DNA of 64,000 nucleotides from an uncultured Acidobacteriaceae bacterium (GCA_903842065.1 CAIMKZ010000106.1:248001-312000), one strand, 5' to 3'; numbered from the stretch's first letter, positions 29,523 through 38,532 are shown. Made by a program: numbers and translations. The notes: a model not told the origin generated them from the sequence alone.

Positions 29523-30233
29523 TTACAGATAGTGCTGCGCCATCCGCTGCCACGTGGGCCAGTCGTGAGAGTTCTCTGACTCCCATATATAGAGCTGGTG
29601 GGGAATTTCCTTCTCGGCGAGGAGCCGGGCAAAGGCCTGATTGCCGGCCAGACACTGGTCGTCGCGGCCGGCGGCCAGAATGTAGCTACCGCGCCGGATG
29701 CGTTCTATGTACCCAGGGTCCGTGAGCCGCGGAATGTAGTGCGTCGGCAGCTGAAAGTAGCACTCCTGGTCGTAGTAGCCGCCAAGAAAGCCGCTGAGAT
29801 CGAAGACGCCCGACAGGGAGACGAAGCCCGTAAATGCGTCGGGGTGGCGCAAGGCCGTATTTGCGGCGTGATAACCACCGAAGCTGCATCCGGCGGCGAC
29901 AAGTTCCGGCGTCACGTTGCGGCGGCGCAGGAACGGCACTACCTCTCTGCGGATGTACTCGTCGTACTGCTTCTGGCGGACGATACGCAGGCGGGGGTGG
30001 GCCGAGCGGTTGTACCAGCTCTCGTTGTCCACCGAATCCACGCAGAAGAGTTGCAACTGCCCGATGTCGATCTTCGCGGCCAGCGCCGCCACCATGCCGC
30101 GGTCTTCGAAGTCGTAGAACCGCCCGCTCGAAGTAGGGAAGACGACCACAGGCGTGCCGCCGTAGCCGAAGATGAGCACTTCCATCTCACGGCCGAGACA
30201 AGCGGAGTTCCAGTGATGGTATTCGCGATTCAC
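29523..30233 (-). CDS. Esterase of the alpha/beta hydrolase fold
   Basis: A 236-residue cytoplasmic protein. It starts NREYHHWNSACLGREMEVLIFGYGGTPVVVFPTSSG and has the nucleophile elbow AAGCSFGGYHAA with catalytic Ser, a following Asp region (AAGRDDQC) and His in ENSHDWPTW, which complete a triad. This is the esterase D/putative esterase family with unknown natural substrate. No signal peptide. Confidence 0.8.
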   Translation of the reverse strand: MNREYHHWNSACLGREMEVLIFGYGGTPVVVFPTSSGRFYDFEDRGMVAALAAKIDIGQLQLFCVDSVDNESWYNRSAHPRLRIVRQKQYDEYIRREVVPFLRRRNVTPELVAAGCSFGGYHAANTALRHPDAFTGFVSLSGVFDLSGFLGGYYDQECYFQLPTHYIPRLTDPGYIERIRRGSYILAAGRDDQCLAGNQAFARLLAEKEIPHQLYIWESENSHDWPTWQRMAQHYL

Positions 30234-30405
30234 TCTTAGGTCAGCTCTACCGGCAAATTATCGACTGAGAGGCAGCGATGGTGTTGCCTGAATTCTTTCA
30301 GCATCATAGCAGCGATGCCGATTTTTCTTGACGATGGTTGCGGCCGGACCGTATACGAATTACGCCGGATTCCCCATTCCCCAACTTCCGGCGCAAGGAG
30401 AGGTC

Positions 30406-30918
30406 ATGAGGAAAGTTGTGAGTTGTCTGCTGGCAGGCGTGTGCGCGCTGTCGATTATGGGGCTCGGTCCGATCGCACGGGCAGAAAACAGAGACGCGCA
30501 GGATATCTTTGCGCTTGAAGAGAGCTATGCGGCCGCGGTCAACGCCCGGGACGTGGACGCGATCATGAAGATCTACATTCACGGTCCGGAACTGCTGGTC
30601 TACGACGTGGGCACTCCCCGGCAGTTCATGGGATTTGACGCCTACAAAAAGGACTGGCAGGACACGCTGGCCCTCATGCAGAACAACCTCAAGATGGACA
30701 TCGACGATGTGAGCGTGACGGCCGACGGCAAGCTGGCCTGGAGCCACAGCATCCAGCACATCACCTGGACCGGCGCCGACGGCAAGCCCGGAGAACTCAC
30801 CGTACGCGTCACGGACTGCTTTCGCAAGATCAACGGCACGTGGCTGATCGTCCTCGAGCACGTCTCGGTGCCCATCGATCTGACCACCGGTAAACCGGAT
30901 ATGACGTCGAAGATGTAG
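30406..30918 (+). CDS. Secreted SnoaL/NTF2-like protein (DUF4440 type)
   Basis: A 170-residue protein with a signal peptide (RKVVSCLLAGVCALSIMGLGPIARAEN). The mature part is an NTF2-like cone: DIFALEESYAAAVNARDVDAIMKIYIHGPELLVYD, then MGFDAYKKDWQD and WLIVLEHVSVPID. Such folds bind small hydrophobic ligands or act as isomerases; nothing specific can be said. Start supported by AAGGAGAGG just upstream. Confidence 0.75.
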   Translation: MRKVVSCLLAGVCALSIMGLGPIARAENRDAQDIFALEESYAAAVNARDVDAIMKIYIHGPELLVYDVGTPRQFMGFDAYKKDWQDTLALMQNNLKMDIDDVSVTADGKLAWSHSIQHITWTGADGKPGELTVRVTDCFRKINGTWLIVLEHVSVPIDLTTGKPDMTSKM

Positions 30919-30940
30919 AAACAGGGACCAGGTGCGGTAG

Positions 30941-31000
30941 GCCAGGGATTTATCCCTGGCAATAATTCCGCAACAATTGCGCGGGCTTCAGCCCCTGAGG
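30941..31000. repeat. Two REP-like palindromes
   Basis: GCCAGGGA-TTTA-TCCCTGGC (30941-30960) and GGGCTTCAGCCCCTGAGG (30983-31000), between convergent genes. Same family as 10552 and 48306. Confidence 0.6.
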
Positions 31001-31049
31001 AACGTTCTCTATGCGTTCGCCGTGAATCCGGCGAACGCATCGCTGCCTA

Positions 31050-32633
31050 CTACGCGCCGCCGCGCTTGCGGAAGACCACCTTCAACTCCCGCCGCCACTG
31101 CTCGCCGAGCGCGACCAGTTCCCACTCGACCTCGGGCGCGAGATACTTCAGCACGGTCTCGTTCGCCGGATGCACTCTCAGTGCCGGCGCAACCAGCACC
31201 AGCCGCGGCGAGCGCTCAGAGACCGCCACATCTTCAAAATACCCCTGCCGCTCAAATGCCGAACGCATCTGGCCATTTTGCATCGCGCGGTCGGCGTTGA
31301 GCGCGCGCACGCGGACCCAGTAATCGAGAGCCTGCAAGGGCAGCTGTAGGTCCTCGTCGGCCTTGAGTTCCATCACCGTCAACCGGCCTTCGCGATCAAG
31401 CGTGAGCAGATCGAGCATTCCACGATCTCCGGTTGAGAGCGCTGGAACCTGCGTGTAATACAGATCGCGGTTGAAAGCCGGAAAGATCTCCTCCATTCTT
31501 GTACGCAAGCGCGACTCCAGCCATCGCTCAGGTTGCAGGCGAAAGAGCGCATCGTTGCGCGATCCATCCGGATGGCGGCCGAGGAAGAGACGGCCGAAGA
31601 GTTCGCGCGCCAGCTCCTCGTTCTCTTCCGTAAGCACAGCCTCATTGGCTCCGGCGCCGAAGCTGATCTCTTCAACGCGCGCAAATGACGTTGCGCTCGC
31701 GCCGTGGCGCACCCGTGCGAACTCAAGCCCATGCAGCACCAGCGCGACCTCGGTCGCCGAACGCGGGCAGACTTCGATGCGCCCGCGCGCGCCTTCAGGA
31801 ACAAGGTCGAACAATCGCTCGATGCCGCTGCGGCAGCGCTCGCGTGCAGCCTCGGCAGAAAATGCATGAACCAGCCGCGAGTCGAGGTTGCCGGTGTCGC
31901 GAAAGTCCACCTGTGCGAGCTCTTCGCTGCGCTCGTCCAGAGTGTAGAGCTCGAAGTTCGCTGCTGCATGATTGAGCCATGCCATGCGCTCGGCAGTAAC
32001 ACGCCACGCGCCGGCTGGGACAACCACTTTGAGTCCGCCAAAGTGGCGGCGCGCGTCGGCGTGCTGGCGGCAGTAGTCCAGCCACAGGATGCCGAGTGTG
32101 AGAACGCCGTCGATGATCGCGGCTGACTCGGCAGAGCCTACACCGATCACTGCTTCTGCTCCGGTGCCGTGCAGCAGCCGTCCGCGCACGTACGCAGGCC
32201 CAAAGCTGTGCTCCAGATCCATCGCCGAGCGCATGCCATCCACTTTTGAGCCAATGAAGGCGCGCGTAAGCACGCGCTCGAGCTGGTGCATGTAGTTCCG
32301 GCGGGCCGTATCGCGTGCGGTGGGTGTGCGGCGGTCGCTGTTGGGAACCAGTTCGATCATCTGCGGCCGCGTCACACCCATCTTGCGCGTAGCCAGACGC
32401 AGGCACTGAGCGCGCTGTTCCACTCCGCTGACCGAGCGCATCAGGTTGCGCTCCTCGCTCCAGAACTGCACCAGGCAGCGTCCGTGTGACTCGCCGATTG
32501 AGTAGTGCGCCGTGCGCATGTCGAAGATCACGCGCCCGTCTTCAAGCACAGCCGCGGCCGGATGATCGGCGAGATAAGCCTCGACGATCTTCGCCAACTG
32601 CTCGGACGATGGCTGCTCCAGCTGCGCCGGCAT
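31050..32633 (-). CDS. PD-(D/E)XK nuclease-like protein with large N-terminal region
   Basis: A 527-residue protein. The C-terminal part (about 370-480) carries GMLDLLTLDREGRLTVMELKADEDLQLPLQALDYW: D408, E422 and K424 form D-x13-ExK, with Q434 after it, close to NucS/DUF91 and other restriction-like folds. The N-terminal 350 residues are not recognised. It begins 5 nt after the DinB gene, so the two form an operon. A repair or restriction role is likely for the fold; the actual substrate is unknown. Confidence 0.65.
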   Translation of the reverse strand: MPAQLEQPSSEQLAKIVEAYLADHPAAAVLEDGRVIFDMRTAHYSIGESHGRCLVQFWSEERNLMRSVSGVEQRAQCLRLATRKMGVTRPQMIELVPNSDRRTPTARDTARRNYMHQLERVLTRAFIGSKVDGMRSAMDLEHSFGPAYVRGRLLHGTGAEAVIGVGSAESAAIIDGVLTLGILWLDYCRQHADARRHFGGLKVVVPAGAWRVTAERMAWLNHAAANFELYTLDERSEELAQVDFRDTGNLDSRLVHAFSAEAARERCRSGIERLFDLVPEGARGRIEVCPRSATEVALVLHGLEFARVRHGASATSFARVEEISFGAGANEAVLTEENEELARELFGRLFLGRHPDGSRNDALFRLQPERWLESRLRTRMEEIFPAFNRDLYYTQVPALSTGDRGMLDLLTLDREGRLTVMELKADEDLQLPLQALDYWVRVRALNADRAMQNGQMRSAFERQGYFEDVAVSERSPRLVLVAPALRVHPANETVLKYLAPEVEWELVALGEQWRRELKVVFRKRGGA

Positions 32634-32638
32634 AATGC

Positions 32639-33169
32639 CTACCAGCCCTGCCGCTTGCGCAGCGTGGTAATGTGCGCGGTGTGGTGGCGACTGTGCCAGG
32701 CATACATGGCGAGCGCACGGACCAGTGTCAGGCGGCCCTCCACTGGATGATTGTAGCCGCGAAGGAAGTCGTCTTCGCTCATCGATTCAAGCAGCGCCGC
32801 CCAGCGCGCGTGCATGCCGTCGATCATGGTCAGCGCGGTCTCGATGGGCAGTGCGCTGTCGGCCAGTCGCGCCCATGCGGCCTCGTCATAGGGCTTGATG
32901 GTGGGCCAGTTCTCGGTGAGGGCGAGCTTAAAGCGCACGAACGAGTTGGCGTGGCTGTCGGCGATGTGATGCACCACCTGGCGCACGGTCCAGCCGCCCT
33001 CGCGATAGGGCGTGTCGAGTTGGGCGTCGTTCAGCCCGGCGACGGCGGCACGCAGCTTGGCGGGCAGTTCACGGATGCTCTCAATCAGTTCCACGCGAAC
33101 CGCGGGAATGATAGCGGCGGGCGCTAGAAAACGCCCTATGGGATAACGAAGATCGTCCTGCTCTGTCAT
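32639..33169 (-). CDS. DinB/YfiT-family thiol transferase-like protein
   Basis: A 176-residue four-helix-bundle protein with the opening DDLRYPIGRF and the metal-binding His pattern VRQVVHHIADSHANSF and YAWHSRHHTAHI, as in YfiT/BstA. Relatives transfer bacillithiol or act as metal-dependent hydrolases. Start at 33169 gives the family N-terminus. Transcribed just before the PD-(D/E)XK gene and divergent from tldD. Confidence 0.85.
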   Translation of the reverse strand: MTEQDDLRYPIGRFLAPAAIIPAVRVELIESIRELPAKLRAAVAGLNDAQLDTPYREGGWTVRQVVHHIADSHANSFVRFKLALTENWPTIKPYDEAAWARLADSALPIETALTMIDGMHARWAALLESMSEDDFLRGYNHPVEGRLTLVRALAMYAWHSRHHTAHITTLRKRQGW

Positions 33170-33334
33170 AACACTTCGATTCTGGCGCGCGCTGCCGCGA
33201 GCCTGATTATGCACCGAATCCTAGCACGGATTCCGCCACAGGAGGCGCCCGGAGAGTCTTGCGCGCCACGTTACGTAGGTCCAATGTACCGCGAGGCTGC
33301 CGTCAGATTCGCGCGCCAGCGTAAACTGAGGAAG

Positions 33335-34789
33335 ATGACAGCCGCGCCTACTCCCCCAACGCCGAACCACAAGCGATACTTCTTCGACAAGTTCGGCATC
33401 ACCGAGCGGCTGCTTGAGCGCTGTCTGGGCGAGGCGCTCTCAGCAGGCGGCGACTACGCCGATCTCTACTTTGAATCGGTCGCGGCTACGGCGCTCGGCG
33501 TCGATGAGCAGATCGTAAAGTCGGCCAGCCAGGGCGTGAGCGCGGGATGCGGCGTGCGCGTAATAAGCGGCCAGCGCACCGGTTACGCCTACACAGACAT
33601 CCTCACCCCTGAGCGGCTGCTGCGGGCCGCGCGCACCGCTGCGCTCATCGCATCCGGCCCGGCCAAGCAACCGATCGTGGGCTTCGTCGAGACGCCCGCG
33701 GCCGATCTTTATCCGGTACCTCAGGGTGGCTACTCGCCCGACCTTGCCGCGCGGCTCGATCTGGTGCAGCGCGCCGACCGTGCCGCACGGGCCTTTGACA
33801 ACCGCATCGTGCAGGTGCGCGCCGGCTACGCCGAGGAGCTGCGGCGGATTCTCATCGTCGCATCGGACGGAGACTACGCATCCGACACCCAGCCGCTGGC
33901 CCGGCTCAACATCTTCGTAATCGCCAAAGACGGCGAGGTAACGACGAAGGGCTCGGCGGGCGGCGGCGGCAGAGCGGGTCTCGAACAGTTCACAGGCAGC
34001 AAAAGCCCGGAAGCGCTGGCGCAAGAGGCCGCGCGCGGAGCGATTCTTCAACTCGGCGCAATCCCCGCCCCTGCCGGCGAAATGGAAGTTGTGCTCGGCC
34101 CGGGCTGGCCAGGAATCCTGCTGCACGAAGCGGTGGGACACGGACTCGAAGCCGACTTCAACCGCAAGAAGACCTCTGCCTTCAGCGATCGTATCGGCCA
34201 GGTTGTGGCCAGCGAAAAAGTTACGGTTGTCGACAACGGCACCATCGCCGGACGGCGCGGCTCGCTGAATGTGGACGACGAAGGCTCGCCCACACAGGAG
34301 ACGGTGCTGATCGAGGGCGGCGTGCTGCGCGGATATTTGTCGGACAAGCTCTCCGCGCGGCTCATGGGCATTGCCAACACCGGATCGGGCCGCCGCGAAA
34401 ACTACCAGTCCATCCCCATGCCGCGCATGACGAACACCTATATGCTGGCCGGCGACGATGCCCCCGAGGACATTATCCGCAGCGTCAAGCGCGGGCTCTA
34501 TGCGCCCAACTTCGGCGGCGGCCAGGTGGACATCACCAACGGCAAATTTGTCTTCTCTGCCTCTGAGGCTTACCTCATCGAAGACGGCAAGATCACCGCG
34601 CCCGTGCGCGACGCCACGCTGATCGGCAACGGGCCGGAAGCGCTCAAATACGTCTCGATGGTGGGCAGCGACCTCAAACTCGACGAAGGCATCGGCACCT
34701 GCGGCAAAGACGGACAGAGCGTGCCCGTAGGCGTAGGCATGCCGACCATCAAGCTGGACAAGATGACGGTGGGCGGGACGGGAAGATGA
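33335..34789 (+). CDS. tldD: Metalloprotease TldD
   Basis: A 484-residue TldD with the HExxxH zinc motif in LLHEAVGHGLEADFNRK and the C-terminal GQVDITNGKFVFSASEAYLIEDGKI. With PmbA (TldE, at 59211) it forms a protease of peptides and of some RiPP precursors and CcdA-type antitoxins. Start chosen to open at NHKRYFFDKFG; the Shine-Dalgarno GAGG is very close (3-4 nt), so the ATG at 33284 remains possible. Its stop overlaps the next start (ATGA). Confidence 0.93.
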   Translation: MTAAPTPPTPNHKRYFFDKFGITERLLERCLGEALSAGGDYADLYFESVAATALGVDEQIVKSASQGVSAGCGVRVISGQRTGYAYTDILTPERLLRAARTAALIASGPAKQPIVGFVETPAADLYPVPQGGYSPDLAARLDLVQRADRAARAFDNRIVQVRAGYAEELRRILIVASDGDYASDTQPLARLNIFVIAKDGEVTTKGSAGGGGRAGLEQFTGSKSPEALAQEAARGAILQLGAIPAPAGEMEVVLGPGWPGILLHEAVGHGLEADFNRKKTSAFSDRIGQVVASEKVTVVDNGTIAGRRGSLNVDDEGSPTQETVLIEGGVLRGYLSDKLSARLMGIANTGSGRRENYQSIPMPRMTNTYMLAGDDAPEDIIRSVKRGLYAPNFGGGQVDITNGKFVFSASEAYLIEDGKITAPVRDATLIGNGPEALKYVSMVGSDLKLDEGIGTCGKDGQSVPVGVGMPTIKLDKMTVGGTGR

Positions 34790-35466
34790 AAAAGCGGGGA
34801 AATGGTGGCGACGAAACTCCGGTAGTATTTACTCCCGGTAACGAACCGTATCTCGGTCGTACGCTTCTCTTTGCTTTCGATCAACTCATTTGTTCAGCTA
34901 TGGAGCAGAATGCAATCACTGCGCCGGCGTCTCGCAAGCGGATTCTCACGGACAGCCAAAAAATGGCTTGCCAAGTCATTGCCCAAGCTCTCAGCATCGC
35001 GCTTTCGATTCGTGAGCTCATTCGACAGGGTTATCTATTTGGCGGACATGTTCTTCTTCGAGCCTTGGCGGAGCGAGCGGCAATCTTGCTCTACCTCCAT
35101 CTCTATCCGGCTGAGATTGATAAGTGGAATCGAGGTTGGGAACACAACGAGGCACCCAGCCTTGCCAAAATGTTCGAGAAGATTCAGGCCAAACAGAAAA
35201 CAGGGTCTTCAATCCGGGGAAGTGACTTGACGGCACCGATGAACAGTCTGCTTCACTCAAAGCCCGACTCAGCGCCTTGGAACCTGGTCGAGCTTGAGGG
35301 GGTCGGTATTGGCCATGCAGTGTCAAAAATTCTAGACAGACCCGAGCTATGCGACGAACTCTGCGCAAACGCCATCCCGTGGCTCGTAGTCGTTCAAGGA
35401 ATGATGGCGGCATACTTTGCTGATGAATTGATCGAAAGCCTCGAAGTTGATGGCCTTATACATTGA
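34786..35466 (+). CDS. Helical hypothetical protein (DUF5677-like?)
   Basis: A 226-residue, mainly helical protein overlapping the tldD stop by ATGA. The segment LIRQGYLFGGHVLLRALAERAAILLYL resembles DUF5677-type or HEPN-like proteins but the match is weak. Base composition is lower in GC than tldD, suggesting a later arrival. No export signal. I cannot assign a function. Confidence 0.45.
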   Translation: MKKRGNGGDETPVVFTPGNEPYLGRTLLFAFDQLICSAMEQNAITAPASRKRILTDSQKMACQVIAQALSIALSIRELIRQGYLFGGHVLLRALAERAAILLYLHLYPAEIDKWNRGWEHNEAPSLAKMFEKIQAKQKTGSSIRGSDLTAPMNSLLHSKPDSAPWNLVELEGVGIGHAVSKILDRPELCDELCANAIPWLVVVQGMMAAYFADELIESLEVDGLIH

Positions 35467-35527
35467 TCCGGGGGCCTCAGCTTCACCGCTTGACTGACGC
35501 CTATTCCAATGCAACTCCAGCCCAACT

Positions 35528-35818
35528 TCACGCCGCATCGTCCAAACTCACCTTAACCTTCCGCCCCAGCGCCGAGGCGATATTCACCAGCGCGTCAATG
35601 GAAAACCGCGCGATCCGTCCGCGCAACAGGTCGTTCATCCGTGGTTGGGTAACCCCGCACCGCTTTGCCGCCTCTGCCTGAGTCCAGCCATTCGCTTTGA
35701 TGATCGCCTCGATCTCGTCCATTAGTTCGGAACGCATGGTCAGGTTCGCCGCCTCTTCCGGCGTGTCTGCAATCGCGTCCCAGACGTTGGCGAACCTTTG
35801 TCTCTCCAATTTGCTCAT
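35528..35818 (-). CDS. higA: HigA-type XRE antitoxin
   Basis: A 96-residue protein with an XRE helix-turn-helix NGWTQAEAAKRCGVTQPRMNDLLRGRIARFSIDALVNIASALG. It overlaps the stop of the toxin gene (35815-35818) and ends with a GRKVKVSL strand typical of HTH_37 antitoxins. It would bind the toxin and repress the operon. Toxin-first order is the hallmark of higBA. Confidence 0.85.
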   Translation of the reverse strand: MSKLERQRFANVWDAIADTPEEAANLTMRSELMDEIEAIIKANGWTQAEAAKRCGVTQPRMNDLLRGRIARFSIDALVNIASALGRKVKVSLDDAA

Positions 35819-36141
35819 TCAGCACCTCGCATTAGCTGTTTGAATCGCAGCCTGGCGGTAGTAATATCCCGTTTCGAAGTGGTCTGCGTCTTCTTTTGGA
35901 AGGCATGGAGCACGTAAACCGTTGTCTCAAATGTGGCCACGTAGATGACCCGAAAGGTTCCGGCTTCTTCCCAGATTCGAATCTCCTCGACGCCCTTGCC
36001 GATTTCAGGCATTGGTTTGAAGTCGTCCGGCGGTTGGCCCCTTTGCACCTTCACGAGCTGGCGTCCGGCGTTTTGGCGCGCCTCGGTAGGAAACTCGCGC
36101 AGAGCCTTCTGAGAGCCGCCCAAAAACTCGACTACTTTCAT
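35815..36141 (-). CDS. higB: HigB/Gp49-type RelE-fold toxin
   Basis: A 108-residue toxin of the phage Gp49/HigB group: VEFLGGSQKALREFPTEARQNAG, then EIRIWEEAGTFRVIYVATFETTVYVLHAFQKKTQTTSKRDI, the conserved basic and aromatic strand pair. HigB enzymes cut mRNA on the ribosome. The ATG lies only 6 nt after a TATAAT box, so the transcript may be leaderless. Confidence 0.88.
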   Translation of the reverse strand: MKVVEFLGGSQKALREFPTEARQNAGRQLVKVQRGQPPDDFKPMPEIGKGVEEIRIWEEAGTFRVIYVATFETTVYVLHAFQKKTQTTSKRDITTARLRFKQLMRGAE

Positions 36142-36146
36142 GGCAT

Positions 36147-36176
36147 AATTATATCCAATTGAATATATATTGCAAG
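36147..36176 (-). promoter_or_regulatory. higBA promoter with overlapping palindrome
   Basis: On the minus strand TTGCAA, 16-nt spacer, TATAAT (36148-36153). A near-perfect palindrome ATATCCAATTGAATAT (36151-36166) overlaps the -10 and spacer and is the likely HigA operator. The ATG follows the -10 by 6 nt, where transcription would start. Confidence 0.6.
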
Positions 36177-36269
36177 CTCAAGCCGCATGTTCCTTTCGCC
36201 CCAGCGGCAACTCCAGTTCAATTTGGTCGTGGACGACTTTGGGCGCGATGCGTCCGCGTGACTCTCCGC

Positions 36270-36650
36270 TCAACCCACAAACCACTCCCACTGCTCCGCC
36301 GTAAGCGGCACCACGCCCAGCCGCCCAATCTTCACCAGCGGCGACTTGGCAAAGAGCTTCGCGACCTTGATTTCTTCCAACGTCTTCGGCACCTTCAGCC
36401 GCTTCCCCACCTTCACTCGCACAACAGGAACCTTCGGATCGCTCGGGTCCACGCTCAAGACGGTCCCGGTCCCCACCGCCCGCCGCTCATCGCCCGTGTG
36501 GTAGAAGATCCACTTCGTCCCCGCCTTCATCTCGCGCAGGTGTTTTACGGCAGTAGGATTCGCAACCCCATCCCACACGGTTTCCTTGTCGCGCAAAAAG
36601 TCGCCGAAGCTGTAAACGTCGGGCTCGGTCTTGAAGAGGAAGTAGGTCAT
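36270..36650 (-). CDS. EVE-domain protein
   Basis: A 126-residue EVE (PUA-like) protein: TYFLFKTEPDVYSFGDFLRDKETVWDGVANPTAVKHLREMKAGTKWIFYHTGDERRAVGTGTV. EVE domains bind modified bases in DNA or RNA; in bacteria they often serve in restriction of modified DNA or in tRNA biology. The start at 36650 is directly preceded by a tandem CCCTGAC-type repeat instead of a Shine-Dalgarno sequence. It is divergent from aroC. Confidence 0.85.
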   Translation of the reverse strand: MTYFLFKTEPDVYSFGDFLRDKETVWDGVANPTAVKHLREMKAGTKWIFYHTGDERRAVGTGTVLSVDPSDPKVPVVRVKVGKRLKVPKTLEEIKVAKLFAKSPLVKIGRLGVVPLTAEQWEWFVG

Positions 36651-36812
36651 GTCAGGGCTCAGGTTTCTGGGGTCAGGGATCAGGGGGTCGTGCCGGAACA
36701 AACCGCTCCAGACACAAAAGCAGCATACAGGAATCGTCCGTGTTTTTATCGAATCTGACAAATCCACCGCCTCGCAACCCTGATCCCTGTTCCCTGACCC
36801 CTGACCCCTGTT
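36651..36812. repeat. Inverted pair of heptamer arrays between EVE gene and aroC
   Basis: GTCAGGG-CTCAGGT-TTCTGGG-GTCAGGG-ATCAGGG (36651-36685) and five CCCTGNN units (36778-36812: GAT, TTC-type, GAC, GAC, GTT endings). The arrays are inverse complements and could form a long imperfect stem over 92 bp. Confidence 0.75.
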
Positions 36813-36827
36813 TACAATCAAATACAT

Positions 36828-38006
36828 ATGATCCGTTTCTCTACCGCCGGCGAATCCCACGGCGAGGCGCTCATCGCCCTCGTCTCAGGCGTGCCCGCAG
36901 GTGTGCCCATCGATCTCGATTTCGTGAACCGCGAACTCTGGCGTCGCCAGCAGGGCTACGGCCGCGGCGGACGCATGAAGATCGAGACCGACAAGGCCCA
37001 CATCCTCTCCGGCGTGCACCACGGCAAGACCATCGGCTCGCCCATCGCCATCGAGATCGTCAACCGCGACTGGAAGAACTGGGAAGAGAAGCTCCCCGTC
37101 GAGACCGGCGACCCCTCGAAGCATCAGGCCGTCGCCTCGCCCCGTCCCGGACACGCCGACCTGGCCGGAGCCATCAAATACAACTTTGCCGATGCCCGCT
37201 ACATCCTCGAGCGATCCTCGGCCCGCGAGACCACCAGCCGCGTCGCCGCCGGAGCACTAGCCAAGCAGATGCTACGCGAGATTGGCATCGAAGTTCTCAG
37301 CCACGTCATCCGCGTAGGCCGCGTCGAGCTCAATCGCGGTGCCACATGGGCGGAGATTCAAGCCGTCGCAACCAAAGATGAAGTCCTGCTCTCCTGTGTC
37401 GACGCCGAGACCGAAGCCCACATGAAGGAGGAGGTTGAAGAGGCCTCCCGCACCGGCGACACCGTTAACGGCATCTTTGAGGTTGTGGTCCACAACGTCC
37501 CCACCGGCCTCGGTACCCATGTCAACTGGGACGAGCGTCTCGACGGCCTCCTCGCCCAGAGCGTCATGAGCCTTCAGGCCGTGAAAGCCGTCGAGATCGG
37601 CCGTGGAGTCATTGCCTCCAGCCAGTTCGGTTCCCAGGTTCACGATCCCATCGGCTACGCGGATCACGACCTCGGCAAGCCCACCCGCTTCACACGCCCG
37701 CACAACAACGCCGGCGGCCTTGAGGGCGGCATCTCGAACGGCGAAGACATCGTAGTCCGCGGCTACCTGAAGCCCATCGCCACGCTGCGCAAGCCGCTGG
37801 AGTCGGTCCGCTTCGACACCCGAGAGAAGACCGCCGCAAGCTACGAGCGCTCTGATATTTGCGTCGTTCCCGCGGCAGGCGTCGCGGCAGAGGCCATGGT
37901 CGCCATAACCCTGGCGGGCCAGGTCCAGCAGAAGTTCGGCGGTGACTCGCTCATAGAAATGAAACGAAATTTCCTCGGATACATCGAACAGATACGGAGT
38001 TATTAG
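36828..38006 (+). CDS. aroC: Chorismate synthase
   Basis: A 392-residue AroC making chorismate from EPSP with reduced FMN. N-terminus RFSTAGESHGEALIALVSGVPAG, then YGRGGRMKIE, SPRPGHADLAGAIKY, RSSARETTSRVAAGALAK and the C-terminal FDTREKTAASYERSDICVVPAAGVAAEAM, all family signatures. It opens a plus-strand run aroC-def-fmt-rsmB with small gaps. The start is 16 nt after a heptamer repeat array. Confidence 0.97.
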   Translation: MIRFSTAGESHGEALIALVSGVPAGVPIDLDFVNRELWRRQQGYGRGGRMKIETDKAHILSGVHHGKTIGSPIAIEIVNRDWKNWEEKLPVETGDPSKHQAVASPRPGHADLAGAIKYNFADARYILERSSARETTSRVAAGALAKQMLREIGIEVLSHVIRVGRVELNRGATWAEIQAVATKDEVLLSCVDAETEAHMKEEVEEASRTGDTVNGIFEVVVHNVPTGLGTHVNWDERLDGLLAQSVMSLQAVKAVEIGRGVIASSQFGSQVHDPIGYADHDLGKPTRFTRPHNNAGGLEGGISNGEDIVVRGYLKPIATLRKPLESVRFDTREKTAASYERSDICVVPAAGVAAEAMVAITLAGQVQQKFGGDSLIEMKRNFLGYIEQIRSY

Positions 38007-38015
38007 TAGCCGGCA

Positions 38016-38525
38016 ATGATCCTGAAGATTGTCAAATACCCTGATCCGGTGCTCGCTCAGCGCGGCGCCGAAGTTACCGAGTTCAACGCAGAACTGCGTC
38101 AGTTTGTGGCCGACATGTTTGAGACCATGTACGCGGAGCAGGGCGTCGGTCTGGCCGCACAGCAGGTCGGCGTTGCCAAACGCATCTGCGTAATCGATCT
38201 CAGCTTCGGCAAGAAGCCCGAGGACAAGTTCGTCCTCATTAACCCCGAGATCATCGAGAGCGAAGGCCGCATCTACGAAGAAGAAGGCTGCCTGAGCTTC
38301 CCCGAGATTCGCGAAAGAATCGTCCGCGCCGCCCGTGTCCGCGTCCGCGCCCAGAACGAAAAAGGTGAGTGGCGAGAGATCGACGGCGAAGAACTGCTAA
38401 GCCGCTGCATGCAGCACGAGATCGATCACCTCGACGGCATCCAGTTCATCTTCCGCGTCAGCGCGCTCAAGCGCTCGCTCATGCTGCGCCGCATCCGCAA
38501 GCTCCAGGCTGAGGGCGAATGGTAG
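38016..38525 (+). CDS. def: Peptide deformylase
   Basis: A 169-residue PDF. The three motifs are present: GVGLAAQQVG, EEGCLSFPEI with the metal Cys, and QHEIDHLDG with the HExxH metal ligands. It removes the formyl group from new proteins, working after Fmt, whose gene follows after 7 nt. Confidence 0.97.
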   Translation: MILKIVKYPDPVLAQRGAEVTEFNAELRQFVADMFETMYAEQGVGLAAQQVGVAKRICVIDLSFGKKPEDKFVLINPEIIESEGRIYEEEGCLSFPEIRERIVRAARVRVRAQNEKGEWREIDGEELLSRCMQHEIDHLDGIQFIFRVSALKRSLMLRRIRKLQAEGEW

Positions 38526-38532
38526 GTGACCG

